DNA of 64,000 nt from positions 124,001 to 188,000 of the forward strand of contig LDXJ01000057.1 of assembly GCA_001029295.1 (NCBI GenBank), given 5' to 3'. Source of the DNA: Peptococcaceae bacterium CEB3. GTDB lineage: Bacteria; Bacillota; Desulfitobacteriia; Desulfitobacteriales; Desulfitobacteriaceae. Position 1 is the stretch's first letter; each line of letters opens with the position of its first letter. This document shows, one piece after another, positions 45,465 to 54,092 of the stretch. The notes under the pieces are model-generated. The model made no database searches, was not told where the DNA came from, and saw nothing but the letters and a program-made list of their open reading frames with translations. The position numbers and the translations under genes are program-made.

Positions 45465-45957
45465 ATCACTATGGAACGCGTCAAGACTAAAACACTAAAG
45501 CACAGAATACAGCCGAAGCACCCACGCCGGCCCGCATAGCTTAAACCGCGCCGACTCCCCGGCCCGCAGGGATTAGTGGACCGCAAGACCCGGCGGTCTT
45601 CAGGGGGCAAAGAAGTAGTTTTTCCCTTAGCAGGGTGGACTACTTTTTCGCCTGCGTCGGTGAAACGCGGAACTTTATCAGCACTCAGCATCTAAAAGAT
45701 GGTCAAGATAAAGCCACCTACATGCGGCGCATTGATCCGAACAGAAGATTGGCGCCGCGTTTTTATCGATCTGCCGCTCAGTTATCCCGGAAGGGGCGAA
45801 TCCCCTTGTTTAGGGAAGACGGGGAATTCAGCGTGAGAGCCGTCCGAAGGAACGTTAGCCCGTCGGCGGGGAAAATGGCGCAGGTGCTAAGAAAGTCGCA
45901 AGAAATATGAGAATCGGAGTTCAATGGCTGTTTCTTTAATGGCAAAAGAGGTATAAA
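45465..45957. other. Non-coding gap rich in hairpins
   Basis: No supported gene in about 490 bases. From left to right it holds GACCGC...GCGGTC, the terminator at 45613-45648, CTTTATC...GATAAAG enclosing a small stem, and GCGGCGC (45724-45730) complementary to GCGCCGC (45752-45758) followed by GTTTTT. The succession of helices ending in a terminator-like stem recalls a riboswitch or attenuator, but no known class was matched by eye. Confidence 0.5.
45613..45648 (+). terminator. Nested hairpin with T-run
   Basis: AAGTAGT and ACTACTT enclose CCCT...AGGG, followed by TTT. It ends a transcript coming from the zinc-ribbon gene or from the non-coding region itself. Confidence 0.6.
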
Positions 45958-46113
45958 ATGGAGGCAAATTATCACACGGCGGGGGTGGCGAAAGTGAAAG
46001 CCTTTATCACCGATGGAAAATGGTATGTGGGGCAAGCGGAAAGGGGTGGAAAACCTGCAAAAGCGGAGTTTGGGACTCGCGGGAGAGGAATTTGCGGCGA
46101 AGGTTGTGACTGA
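45958..46113 (+). CDS. Possible small ORF overlapping the start of yraN
   Basis: This 51-codon frame has a plausible ribosome site (agagg, six bases before ATG). Its product contains VKAFITDGKWYVGQAE, which looks protein-like, but no family was recognised. It overlaps the 5' part of yraN in another frame. It may be a leader peptide, a real small protein, or chance. Confidence 0.25.
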   Translation: MEANYHTAGVAKVKAFITDGKWYVGQAERGGKPAKAEFGTRGRGICGEGCD

Positions 46114-46414
46114 GGCACGTCTGCGGGTGCTCGTTCGCAATTATCGCTGTCCTAAGGGAGAAATTGACTTGATTGCCCAAGATGAGGACAAGATAGTTTT
46201 TATAGAGGTCAGAGGGCGAAGCAGTGGTTTGCGGGGCTGGGGTGAAGAAAGCGTCACCGGCAGCAAGCAGCGCAGGCTCAGAGCCGTGGCTTCCCACTAT
46301 TTGCTGGCACAGGGTTACCGGGATTATCCGCCTTTGAGGTTTGATGTTTTGGCTCTGCGCTGGAAGGACGGGGAGACGGTTCCGGAAGTGAAATGGCTCA
46401 AGGGAGTTTTCTGA
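46013..46414 (+). CDS. yraN: YraN/UPF0102 family nuclease-fold protein
   Basis: This 133-residue protein has the UPF0102 restriction-endonuclease-like fold: LGLAGEEFAAKVV, then RNYRCPKGEIDLIAQD and IVFIEVRGRSS, giving the E-(x)-D...ExK/R-like acidic centre. Family members are linked to DNA uptake or Holliday junction processing on weak evidence. The start is uncertain: ATG 46013, ATG 46025 or GTG 46046 are possible. It precedes the two-component genes; a comM-like gene, often its neighbour, lies 3 kb downstream on the other strand. Confidence 0.88.
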   Translation: MENGMWGKRKGVENLQKRSLGLAGEEFAAKVVTEARLRVLVRNYRCPKGEIDLIAQDEDKIVFIEVRGRSSGLRGWGEESVTGSKQRRLRAVASHYLLAQGYRDYPPLRFDVLALRWKDGETVPEVKWLKGVF

Positions 46415-46449
46415 AGGGCCGAAGCCCGTTCGGGGAAGTAACCGGAGAA

Positions 46450-46478
46450 CCGAAGGTTTCTTCGGCATGGCCTTTTTC
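46450..46478 (+). terminator. Short terminator-like hairpin after yraN
   Basis: CCGAAG, a 4-base loop and CTTCGG, followed by CATGGCCTTTTT. The stem is short and the T-run is displaced, so it is a weak candidate. Confidence 0.4.
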
Positions 46479-46573
46479 GTTTCTCCAAAGGTTGTTCACA
46501 AATTGATCACGGCTGCATGTTATGCTAATCTAGTCAGTGAAGCAAATCGGCTTGAGCAAAGGGGGCAGGGGCA

Positions 46574-47257
46574 ATGGATCCTATTATGGTTGTGGATGAC
46601 GAAGAGAAGATTCGGAGTCTGGTCAGACTCTACCTTCAAAGGGAAGGGTATGAGGTGGTCGAGGCGGAAAACGGCCGGGTGGCTTTGGAAAAGTTTCGCT
46701 CGGGCCGCTTTGCTTTGCTGATTATTGATCTGATGATGCCTGAGATCGACGGTTGGAGGGTGTGCCGGGAGGTCCGGGAGAGCTCGAATATCCCAATCAT
46801 CTTTCTCACCGCCAGAGGGGAGGAATTCGACCGGATCCTCGGTTTTGAACTGGGAGCGGATGACTATTTGGTGAAGCCTTTCAGCACCCGGGAGTTGGTA
46901 GCCCGAGTTAAAGCCCTTTTGCGCCGGTCGGGAGGACAGATGGACCGAATTGAAAAAGAGATTGCTTACGGACCTTTGAAAATCAATAAGGAAAAACACG
47001 TCGTTATGGTGGGGGAGGAAGGAATTGCCCTGACACCGCGGGAATTTGAGCTTCTGTATTTTCTGACCAAGAACCCGGGCAGGGTATTTTCCCGGGAGCA
47101 ATTGATGGAGACAGTCTGGGGTTACGACTTTTATGGTGATGCCCGTACAGTGGATACACATATCAAAAAACTGAGGGAGAAACTTACGGACCCAGAGGTG
47201 AAGAGAATGGTGGCAACCGTCTGGGGTGTGGGATACAAGTTTGACCCGACCGCGTAA
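46574..47257 (+). CDS. OmpR/PhoB-family response regulator
   Basis: This 227-residue regulator has a receiver domain with acidic pocket VVDDEE (residues 6-11), phospho-acceptor Asp52 in IDLMMPEIDG, the Thr of FLTARG and the Lys of LVKPFS. The winged-helix output domain (about 130-225) contains LTPREFELLYFL, REQLMETVWGYDFYGDARTVDTHI and GVGYKF. It is followed 17 bases later by its kinase. The strong ResD/WalR-like C-terminal region suggests envelope or respiratory control but does not fix the regulon. Confidence 0.94.
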   Translation: MDPIMVVDDEEKIRSLVRLYLQREGYEVVEAENGRVALEKFRSGRFALLIIDLMMPEIDGWRVCREVRESSNIPIIFLTARGEEFDRILGFELGADDYLVKPFSTRELVARVKALLRRSGGQMDRIEKEIAYGPLKINKEKHVVMVGEEGIALTPREFELLYFLTKNPGRVFSREQLMETVWGYDFYGDARTVDTHIKKLREKLTDPEVKRMVATVWGVGYKFDPTA

Positions 47258-47274
47258 AGCGACAGAGGAGTACA

Positions 47275-49491
47275 ATGTTCAAGTTCAACCATCCCTTAAG
47301 TATTTCCAGCAAACTGTGGCTGGCCATGACGCTGCTCATCTTGACAGTGTTAGGGGGGCTGGGTCTAACGATTACTTGGCTGTTCACAGGTTTCTACTTT
47401 CAGCAACAGTTGGCGGCGCTCAAGGCACAAGCGACTGCTACGGCCGGTCAGTTGGCTCCGTTAATGAGCTGGAACCAACGTTTCAATGCTATTCAAGGGA
47501 TAAAACTTGCGGACGGTACCCAGTTGGTACTCCTGAATCCCTCCGGTGCAACCCTGGCGGTGATGGGCACGATTTATCCATCGGGAGTACCTGAAGGGAC
47601 AGGTTGGGCCGGCGGCTTAATGTGGGGGCGAACCTTAAAGCCGACGGATTTTTTCAGCACAGACAACCTTCTGCAGGTTTTGGCCGGAAATACACTCTCC
47701 ATCAAGGCGCTGCCGGTTAACGGCAAAGGACCGGCAATGTTGATTGCCGCGGCACCGATAGGGCGCAAGCCTGTCACAGGCGTGGTTCTGCTGGGGAGTT
47801 CACCGGTCCCGGTACAACAGAGTATTGACACTTTCCGGCGTTTGATCCTCTACGCTTCATTGCTGGCGGTGGCTCTGGCTACTCTGGTCAGTCTGTTCTT
47901 GGCCAGGCAAATGACCCGGCCTTTGGCTTTGATGCAAAAGGCGGCCAGTCGCATGGCTCAGGGGGATTTTGTGCCGATTGAAGGGATATCCAGCCGGGAT
48001 GAGATGGGAGAGTTGGCTGCGGCTCTAAATTCGATGAGCCGGAGCCTGAACGATCACGTCACCTGGCTCTCGCAGGAAAAAAGCTTGCTGGAGGGGATTG
48101 TGCGGGGAATCAGCGACGCCGTAATCATGCTGGGAAGCGATGGCGAGCTGCTCTATGCCAATGATCCGGCCAAGGAGCTGTGGCAGGATGACGGAGAAGA
48201 AGAAGGAGGAGGACGTCGGGAACTCATCCTGGAATTTTTGCGCGGGCTGATTGCGGACAGACAAGCGGGCGCAGGACCGGGAGCGGACCTGTCAGCTGGA
48301 GAAAGTGTTTCGGAGGCGGCGGAAGCGGCGAAAAAAGCGGGCCTGCCCGCTGGGAGTGAATCAGAATCTACCGGGGTGAAGGACGCTCCAGCCCGGACGG
48401 GGCCGGACCGCGAAGCGACAGAGGCAGAGAGCGGTGATTCTCCCACCAAACTCTTTGCCACGCCCTTGAAGAACCGCGAAGCGACAGAGGAGGACCGTGA
48501 GGCGACAGAAGGAGGAAAGAACGCCGGATGGGAAGCCGCAACAGCCAGGACGGGGCCGGAGAGTGAGCCGGCAGAAACGCGAAAGAGCGACGGGCGACAC
48601 GTCCCGGCAGGGTGGAAACCGGAGAGAGAGGCGGGGATGGGACCCGCCGCGGACAGCCTTTCCGGGTCCGCAGAGATGCCTTTGCCTACATTGACTTTGG
48701 GCCGGCAAATATTGCAGGTGGGAATGGCTTCCTTGGCGGAGAGCGGGGGAATTCGCGGGCATGTGGTCGTCCTGCGGGATGTCAGCGCTCCGATGCGGGC
48801 GGAGAAAGAACGGCGTGAATTCCTGGCCAGTGTTACCCATGAACTGCGCACACCGCTGCACCTGATCCAGGGTTATCTGGAAGCGATTCAAGACGGAGTT
48901 ATTCCCAAAGCGGAAGAAGCGGAGAACATCGGTCTTGTTTTGGATGAGAGCAAGCGTTTGGCCAGGCTGGTTCACAGCCTGCAGGACATTAGCCGGTTGG
49001 AGCGGGAGCAGGCTTTGCAGCTCTCGACCCTGCGGCTCAAAGATTTCATGCAGGAGCTGGCCCAGCGTTTTCAAGGCAAGGCACATGATCTGGGCGTACG
49101 GCTTGACATTCAACCGGCGACGGGCGAGATTACCGCGGACCGGGACAGGCTCCTCCAGGTCTTCATCAACTTGCTTGATAATGCGCTTCGTCACACCGGC
49201 AAGGGCAAAACGGTTGAGGTGGGAGTAGAAGCTCTGCCGGCGTCAGCCAGGTTCTGGGTGCGGGACGAGGGGGAAGGGATACCCCCGGAAGCCTTGGCTC
49301 ACATTTTCGAACGGTTTTACCGTGTCGATAAGGCCCGTTCCCGTAAAGACGGGGGCATGGGGCTGGGCTTGGCGATCGTAAAACAAATAGTCGAAGCCCA
49401 TGAGGGGAGAGTCTGGGTCGAGAGTCAGCTGGGTTTAGGCAGCACTTTTTGGGTGGAAATCCCCAAGCGCGGAGAGAGGAGCCACAAATGA
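47275..49491 (+). CDS. Sensor histidine kinase with a low-complexity linker
   Basis: This 738-residue membrane kinase has TM1 at about 13-38, an outer sensor domain of about 150 residues, TM2 at about 188-210, a HAMP domain (about 211-262) and a PAS-like segment (about 270-320). An unusual Glu/Ala/Gly/Arg-rich insert follows (about 325-465), containing repeated REATE and ARTGP motifs. Then come HisKA with phospho-acceptor His522 (VTHELRTPLHL) and HATPase_c with N box NLLDNALRH, G1 DEGEGIPPE and G2 GMGLGLAIVK. The insert splits the PAS region and has probably expanded by DNA repeat slippage. It is the partner of the preceding response regulator. Confidence 0.93.
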   Translation: MFKFNHPLSISSKLWLAMTLLILTVLGGLGLTITWLFTGFYFQQQLAALKAQATATAGQLAPLMSWNQRFNAIQGIKLADGTQLVLLNPSGATLAVMGTIYPSGVPEGTGWAGGLMWGRTLKPTDFFSTDNLLQVLAGNTLSIKALPVNGKGPAMLIAAAPIGRKPVTGVVLLGSSPVPVQQSIDTFRRLILYASLLAVALATLVSLFLARQMTRPLALMQKAASRMAQGDFVPIEGISSRDEMGELAAALNSMSRSLNDHVTWLSQEKSLLEGIVRGISDAVIMLGSDGELLYANDPAKELWQDDGEEEGGGRRELILEFLRGLIADRQAGAGPGADLSAGESVSEAAEAAKKAGLPAGSESESTGVKDAPARTGPDREATEAESGDSPTKLFATPLKNREATEEDREATEGGKNAGWEAATARTGPESEPAETRKSDGRHVPAGWKPEREAGMGPAADSLSGSAEMPLPTLTLGRQILQVGMASLAESGGIRGHVVVLRDVSAPMRAEKERREFLASVTHELRTPLHLIQGYLEAIQDGVIPKAEEAENIGLVLDESKRLARLVHSLQDISRLEREQALQLSTLRLKDFMQELAQRFQGKAHDLGVRLDIQPATGEITADRDRLLQVFINLLDNALRHTGKGKTVEVGVEALPASARFWVRDEGEGIPPEALAHIFERFYRVDKARSRKDGGMGLGLAIVKQIVEAHEGRVWVESQLGLGSTFWVEIPKRGERSHK

Positions 49492-49494
49492 GAT

Positions 49495-51066
49495 TCAGCA
49501 ACGGGCCGGATCGCTATCCGGCCTGAGTTCGAACATGCGGTATTGAAGCGCTTCGGCCAGATGCCCTGCCGAGATATCGGCCGCGGCTTGTAAGTCCGCA
49601 ATGCTCCTTGCCACTCTCAAAATCCGGTCATAAGCGCGGGCGCTCAGGTGGTGGAGACGGAAAGCACGCTGCAGCAGTTCCTCTGCTCCTTCATCCAATC
49701 GGCACAGACGCTGGGTTTCCGGGGCCGTCATTTGGGCGTTGGTCCGCCCTTCACCCAGACGGCTCCATTGGAGTTCCCGGGCCCGGATGACCCTCGCGCG
49801 AACCGCCTGCGAACCCTCCCCCACGGCTTCCTCTTTCAGTTCCGCTAAGCTTAGACGGGGTACCTCTACTTGCAGATCAAAGCGATCCAACAGCGGTCCG
49901 GAGATTTTCGCCCGATAGTGCTGAATCTGCAAGGGTGTGCAAGAGCATGTTCCCCCGGGATCACCGAGATAACCACACGGACAAGGATTCATCGACGCGA
50001 CCAGACTGAGATCCGCGGGATAATCCGTGCTTCCTTTCTGACGCGTCACTGTGATGCAACGGTCTTCCAGGGGTTGCCTCAAGGCTTCGAGCACAGGACG
50101 CGGGAATTCCGGCAGTTCATCCAAAAAGAGAACGCCGTGGTTGGCCAAACTGATTTCCCCGGGCCGTACTTCTTTTCCTCCCCCCAGAATGCCGGATAAG
50201 CTGGCGCTGTGATGCGGGTGGCGGAAAGGACGCTCGCTGACGAGTTTCCCATTGGCCGGCAGCATCCGGGCTACACTGTAGAGCTGGGTCACATCCATGC
50301 TCTCCGGGCCGCTCAGGGGTGGAAGGATGCCGGGATAAGCCTTGGCTAAGAGTGTCTTGCCGGATCCCGGCGGACCGACAAGAAGGACGTTGTGCCCCCC
50401 GGCTGCCGCGATTTCCAACGCTCTTTTGGCTTGCCGCTGGCCTTTGACATCCGCCCAGTCAACACTCTGGGCGCGCTCATCCGCCGGGTGGACGTCAGCC
50501 GGGAGCGGAATCTCAGCCAGAAAGCCGCAGCCTTGGACGAGTGCGTTCCCCAGCCCGAGTAGGTTTTCTGCCGAGGCACTGATCACAGCCGGAACCAGAC
50601 GCGCCTCTGCCAAGTTCTGCGGCGGGACGATAAGACTCAGCCGACAGCCCGGTGTTTGCCCTCCCGGAATCTCAGTTTGAGTCAAAGCGACGGCCATGGT
50701 CAAAATACCGGGAACACTGCGCAACATTCCTTCCAAGGAGAGTTCTCCGACAAAGACGTAGGGTGAGAGCAGCGACATATCGATCTGGCCTGTAGCCGCA
50801 AGTATTCCCATCGCGATAGGCAGATCAAAACCCGATCCCTCCTTGCGCAAATCGGCCGGAGCCAGGTTGACGGTGATACGCTGGAGTGGAAATTCATAAC
50901 CCGAGTTGCGCAGGGATGAACGCACGCGGTCTCTCGCTTCCCGAACGGCGGCGGCCGGGAGACCGACTACATCAAAATTGGGCAAACAGTTGGATACATC
51001 GACTTCCACCCGAATCAAGTGGGCCTGCAGGCCGGTCAAGGCCATCCCCCAGACAGCAGCAAACAA
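49495..51066 (-). CDS. comM: YifB/ComM-family AAA+ ATPase (Mg-chelatase-like)
   Basis: The ComM/YifB family comprises hexameric helicases; ComM promotes branch migration during integration of transformed DNA. The 523-residue product has an N-terminal LonC-like domain (VEVDVSNCLPNFDVVGLP), Walker A VGPPGSGKTLLAK (about residue 225), HHSASLSGILGGG, Walker B LFLDELPEF and a C-terminal Mg-chelatase lid (LDRFDLQVEVPRL). The TTG start is preceded by ggggagg on the minus strand. It is the last core gene before the accessory island. Confidence 0.92.
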   Translation of the reverse strand: MFAAVWGMALTGLQAHLIRVEVDVSNCLPNFDVVGLPAAAVREARDRVRSSLRNSGYEFPLQRITVNLAPADLRKEGSGFDLPIAMGILAATGQIDMSLLSPYVFVGELSLEGMLRSVPGILTMAVALTQTEIPGGQTPGCRLSLIVPPQNLAEARLVPAVISASAENLLGLGNALVQGCGFLAEIPLPADVHPADERAQSVDWADVKGQRQAKRALEIAAAGGHNVLLVGPPGSGKTLLAKAYPGILPPLSGPESMDVTQLYSVARMLPANGKLVSERPFRHPHHSASLSGILGGGKEVRPGEISLANHGVLFLDELPEFPRPVLEALRQPLEDRCITVTRQKGSTDYPADLSLVASMNPCPCGYLGDPGGTCSCTPLQIQHYRAKISGPLLDRFDLQVEVPRLSLAELKEEAVGEGSQAVRARVIRARELQWSRLGEGRTNAQMTAPETQRLCRLDEGAEELLQRAFRLHHLSARAYDRILRVARSIADLQAAADISAGHLAEALQYRMFELRPDSDPARC

Positions 51067-51570
51067 TTACCATTCCTCCCCTTTCAGGGATAGAGTTCGA
51101 CTTCCAGTTCCGGTAATCCTGCCCAATTCTACAGTGGTCTGCCTTTTTCTTTGCCGTTTTGGATATTGGATATGCGTCCTCCCTCAGGCATGATTCGTGC
51201 CCGGACAAAGGTGCAAGCGCGCCGGTTTGCCAAAGTTGGGCAACGCCGCACGCAACAGGTCCTGAGCCATGAAACTTTCGGCCTTAGATGGGTGGGTGCG
51301 AGAGGCCCGTTGCGGTCACATTTTTCCGAGGTCAGAAAATTATTCTCTGCAGGAACTAAAGAAAGTACGTCGAATCAATGATTCATTGAGGGTAGTTCAC
51401 TACAATGTTGGTGTAAAGAGTTGCGGCGACAGTCAACTGCCCCCACTCAAGGCCTTGACCGGCGCTTGAAGTGGGCCCTTGGGGAACCGTACCTGGTATT
51501 AGACACCCTCAAGCCCGGTTGATTATGCCTGGCAACTTGTCCGTGTAAGAGCACTGGAGGAGGGGGTACG
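51067..51570. other. Gap at the left edge of the island, with a bulged hairpin
   Basis: No supported gene in about 500 bases. CCCACTCAAG (51442-51451) and CTTGAAGTGGG (51465-51475) pair over ten bases with one bulge, and GCC/GGC extends the stem inward. The following 90 bases are G/C-rich and lead to the ribosome site of the next gene. The layout recalls 3'-end RNA scaffolds of IS200/IS605-type elements, but no tnpB coding sequence is next to it. Confidence 0.4.
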
Positions 51571-52125
51571 ATGAAAAAGAGGACTCTGTTTATTGGTACA
51601 ATCGCGCTTTTGTTTTTAATTCTAATAGGCGGCGGTGTCTGGGTTAATTCAAATATGGGTGAAACAACTGTCGAAGGCGCACTCGCGAAGGCACGACGTC
51701 CTAGCCGCAGAGTAATGTACCAGGAAAACGTAAACGGTGGTGTGGTTGTTTTTACAAGAAAAGGTACTGGAAGTGCCACAATATTTGGCGCTGATTACGT
51801 CAAAAAGAGTTTGCTTGGGTACAAATGGGTATGGGGAGGCGGCTTTTCGGGCTACTCAGGACAGTATTTCCGACAAATTTCCGGGACTCCGTTTCCTATG
51901 CTATTTGGTGACATCTGCAACCGACAAGTTAAAGAGGTCAAACTAACGGATTCCGAACACAAGATCTCGAAAAATGCTGAAATCGTGGGCAACGGCGACG
52001 ATAGAATATGGTTCACATTTATTAAAACATCCGATGGACCTGTCTTTAAAATAGATAAGTTGTCCGGTACCGGTCAGGTACTTGAGACAAAAGGCATTGA
52101 TGTCAGTAAGAGTCCTACTTTTTAG
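51571..52125 (+). CDS. Membrane-anchored extracytoplasmic protein, unknown
   Basis: This 184-residue protein starts MKKRTLFIGTIALLFLILIGG, an N-terminal membrane anchor or uncleaved signal, and continues as a soluble outer domain with many Gly, Ser and Lys. A strong site (ctggaggaggggg) precedes the ATG. It lies in an A/T-richer stretch than the core genes, consistent with acquisition. No family was recognised. Confidence 0.65.
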   Translation: MKKRTLFIGTIALLFLILIGGGVWVNSNMGETTVEGALAKARRPSRRVMYQENVNGGVVVFTRKGTGSATIFGADYVKKSLLGYKWVWGGGFSGYSGQYFRQISGTPFPMLFGDICNRQVKEVKLTDSEHKISKNAEIVGNGDDRIWFTFIKTSDGPVFKIDKLSGTGQVLETKGIDVSKSPTF

Positions 52126-52323
52126 TCCATTTACACAATGGCCAAGGAAGCCAGCAGATAAGTTGTCCCGAGGTTCACAAACCACAGAATAACTTGGCAA
52201 GTGAAAGGTTCGCCTTGGTATTGGGTGTCATTTTGGCCCACAGGCAGCACCAGCTAGGGGTACAGTGCCACGCAGGGGACGTTGGGCGGCTGGTTACTTA
52301 GGTCAGGAAAAGAGAGTGAAGAG

Positions 52324-52887
52324 TTGTTTGATTTCATAATTGCTTACGTTGCAGTTGCGCTCATAACCGCGATTTCTAGCTCTTATGAGGAGGATGTTCT
52401 TTTAACCTTATTGGTTCTCATTCCGATCTTATTGCTAACACTCATCTATAAGCGCGCTAAATATCGAAAGATGGGAAAACAGCTGATCAAATTGAGTAAA
52501 ACCTATTCCGCTTTACCGAGCATACGTATTACTTTTGCTATTGTCCTGATATTTGTTGCTTTTATCGTTACCGTAAGCTATTTCGGCAATCGTAGGGTCG
52601 GGATACCTTGGATTATTTTCCTTATCTTGCAGATAACGTACCAAAAATATACAGAGACAGTTGTTCGGGAAGGCCTTATGGACAATGGGCTTTGCGCCAG
52701 CGGACGTCTTATTGATTGGGGCACAATACAATCATACAAGTGGACAGCTCCCAGCGCAAGGCAAGATTATTTCACCTTAAAAACTGAGTATTCGAAGTTC
52801 TATTCTTTTCACGTGGCTTACTTAAAGATTGTCGGGGAGCAAAAAGCAGAGGTTGATGCACTGATGAAAAAGATGGTTCGTACTTAA
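52324..52887 (+). CDS. DUF5673-like membrane protein
   Basis: This product of about 187 residues has four membrane helices (around residues 5-25, 30-50, 75-95 and 98-115). A C-terminal soluble segment of about 70 residues follows, including MDNGLCASGRLIDWGTIQSY and a Trp, the pattern of DUF5673 domains (Asn-Gly-Ile, then I-x-W-x-x-I). TTG 52324 follows gagagtgaagag; an in-frame TTG at 52282 is possible. Function is unknown. Confidence 0.6.
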   Translation: MFDFIIAYVAVALITAISSSYEEDVLLTLLVLIPILLLTLIYKRAKYRKMGKQLIKLSKTYSALPSIRITFAIVLIFVAFIVTVSYFGNRRVGIPWIIFLILQITYQKYTETVVREGLMDNGLCASGRLIDWGTIQSYKWTAPSARQDYFTLKTEYSKFYSFHVAYLKIVGEQKAEVDALMKKMVRT

Positions 52888-53072
52888 CTGGGTCAACAGG
52901 GTTAGGTATTCCCGGTCCATCTCATTGCCGTCAACATTTCTAACCTCGCTAGAACCCGCAGGGATGCCAGTCTTAGGGAACGGGGGCCCATCTTAAGCGA
53001 CGTGGCAAAATATTTTCTGAATTGTTACTCTCATCTCCCCAATTTATGGCTCGCTAGAAATGAGGGATCAAT

Positions 53073-53437
53073 TTGAAAAGGACTTTATTAATCCTTGGAT
53101 TTGTAAGTTTACTATTTTTCGGTTTCATGGAATATCGCATTGAAAGCGTTCCCGTCAATACTAATAACTCATTATCGGCAAAACAAGTAATAGGAAACTA
53201 CTTTAAATTCTATAACGAGAAAAATAGGGGGGTATGTTGTCCACGTTGACTAGGTGGAATGACCAACCTGACATGGTTTTTGGCTTGAAGAATCTAATAT
53301 TTATAGAATTGCTGAGTATTGGAAATAAGGATATGAACGCGACTGATTCTTATCTAGAATTTGGCCGTGGAAGATTTAACGGCGTTAAAAAGAACAATGT
53401 TGTATCGTACAAAGTCAATACACCGGACGCAAAATGA
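53073..53437 (+). pseudogene. Frameshifted DUF4829-like lipoprotein/secreted protein gene
   Basis: The first frame (TTG 53073, gagggatc upstream) encodes a signal-like helix TLLILGFVSLLFFGF and then QVIGNYFKFYNEKN before stopping at 53247-53249. The protein resumes in the next frame from 53234 with MLSTLTRWND, LKNLIFIELLSI and YLEFGRGRFNGV. Together they match the DUF4829 pattern (YFKYWNEKN ... MLSTLT). The break coincides with six G residues at 53227-53232. The 3' end is lost at about 53437, where a glycosyltransferase fragment begins. Confidence 0.7.
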
Positions 53438-53715
53438 TGCGTCTCGCCCTGGACGGCGTGTTCTCGCTTTCCTACCTGCCCTTGCGCCTCATCACGTACA
53501 GCGGGCTTTTAACGCTTATTCTGCCCCTTTTCATGAAGCCGCATGTTCTCATGTTTTGTATCGGCTTGCAGGGGACGGTGGCCGGAGCCGTGCTGGGAGC
53601 GTATCTGAAACAGGTTGTCGAGAACACCAGGAACCGGCCATTGTACACCGTTGTGCAGACAGCCGAAGAGGTGGGAAGCAGTGCAGGACGATTGCAACGG
53701 AAAAATGCCTCCTGA
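53434..53715 (+). pseudogene. 3' fragment of a family 2 glycosyltransferase
   Basis: These 93 residues match only the C-terminal end of DPM-type membrane glycosyltransferases: MRLALDGVFSLSYLPLRL, two hydrophobic helices, then LGAYLKQVVENTRNRPLYTV. The whole catalytic GT-A domain is missing, so the piece is not functional. It is joined directly to the broken DUF4829-like gene, marking a deletion junction near 53434. Confidence 0.7.
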
Positions 53716-53723
53716 AGCAAAGG

Positions 53724-53754
53724 CAAAGAAAAAAAGGCCCCCAAAAAGGGGACC
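53724..53754 (-). terminator. Minus-strand terminator, likely end of an antisense RNA
   Basis: On the minus strand GGTCCCC and GGGGGCC pair (one mismatch) around TTTTT and are followed by TTTTTTT. It lies downstream, in the minus direction, of the promoter at 54093-54121 and of the toxin gene, so it would end a transcript of about 360 bases covering the whole toxin mRNA. Confidence 0.65.
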
Positions 53755-53770
53755 TAAGCGAGGAAAGATA

Positions 53771-53779
53771 TGGTATACT
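53771..53779 (+). promoter_or_regulatory. Extended -10 promoter of the holin-like toxin
   Basis: TGGTATACT is an extended -10 (TGn plus TATACT). No good -35 is seen at the proper distance. A transcript from here would run about 225 bases to the terminator at 54013. Its leader contains CCTCCC, complementary to the GGGGGG ribosome site, which could mask translation. Confidence 0.5.
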
Positions 53780-53876
53780 GAGTTTGCACAACTCAATAAG
53801 TGCCGGGTGGGCGGCTTTTCCTCCCAGATGGTGCTCCCCATCTTCCAAGGAAACTTAGGAGATAGGGGGGCTGGCG

Positions 53877-53975
53877 ATGAGCGTATATCATGCGCTAATG
53901 TTCGCAATTTCGTTTGCGACATTGGCTTTGTTCATACTCAAAGTCGCGGAGGACTTAATGGAAAGGCGAAAGTAG
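53877..53975 (+). CDS. Holin-like hydrophobic toxin peptide (type I TA)
   Basis: This 32-residue peptide consists of MSVYHALMFAISFATLALF and then ILKVAEDLMERRK: a short polar start, one membrane helix and a basic tail. That is the layout of putative holin-like toxins (Hol_Tox/TxpA/BsrG type), which often begin with MTVYEAL-like sequences. Such peptides damage the membrane when not silenced by antisense RNA. The ATG follows gataggggggctggcg. An antisense promoter lies about 120 bases beyond its 3' end. Confidence 0.7.
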   Translation: MSVYHALMFAISFATLALFILKVAEDLMERRK

Positions 53976-54013
53976 CCCAACCCAATTGACAAAGGGAGCT
54001 ACTTTCGCTTTTT
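53966..54013 (+). terminator. Terminator of the toxin mRNA
   Basis: GCGAAAGTAG (53966-53975, overlapping the toxin stop) pairs exactly with CTACTTTCGC (53999-54008) and is followed by TTTTT. Confidence 0.8.
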
Positions 54014-54092
54014 GAGTCCACCTATCAGCCGCTTACTGCGGTCTAGTTGTGTAGGCTGGGATGCTCGCAACATCCCGGCATTTAGTACATAT

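Noticed and set aside
45660-45780. Possible c-di-GMP or cobalamin riboswitch
   Set aside because: A segment near 45700 faintly recalls the c-di-GMP-I core (AAGCCACC after a hairpin) and another near 45800 recalls a B12 leader, but the key invariant words are missing and the next gene gives no support.
45635-45910. 91-codon frame in the gap before yraN
   Set aside because: No ribosome site, composition unlike a protein, and the DNA is better explained by hairpins; no family resemblance.
51151-51381. 76-codon frame left of the island
   Set aside because: Arg/Lys-rich without domain pattern, no ribosome site, in a non-coding gap.
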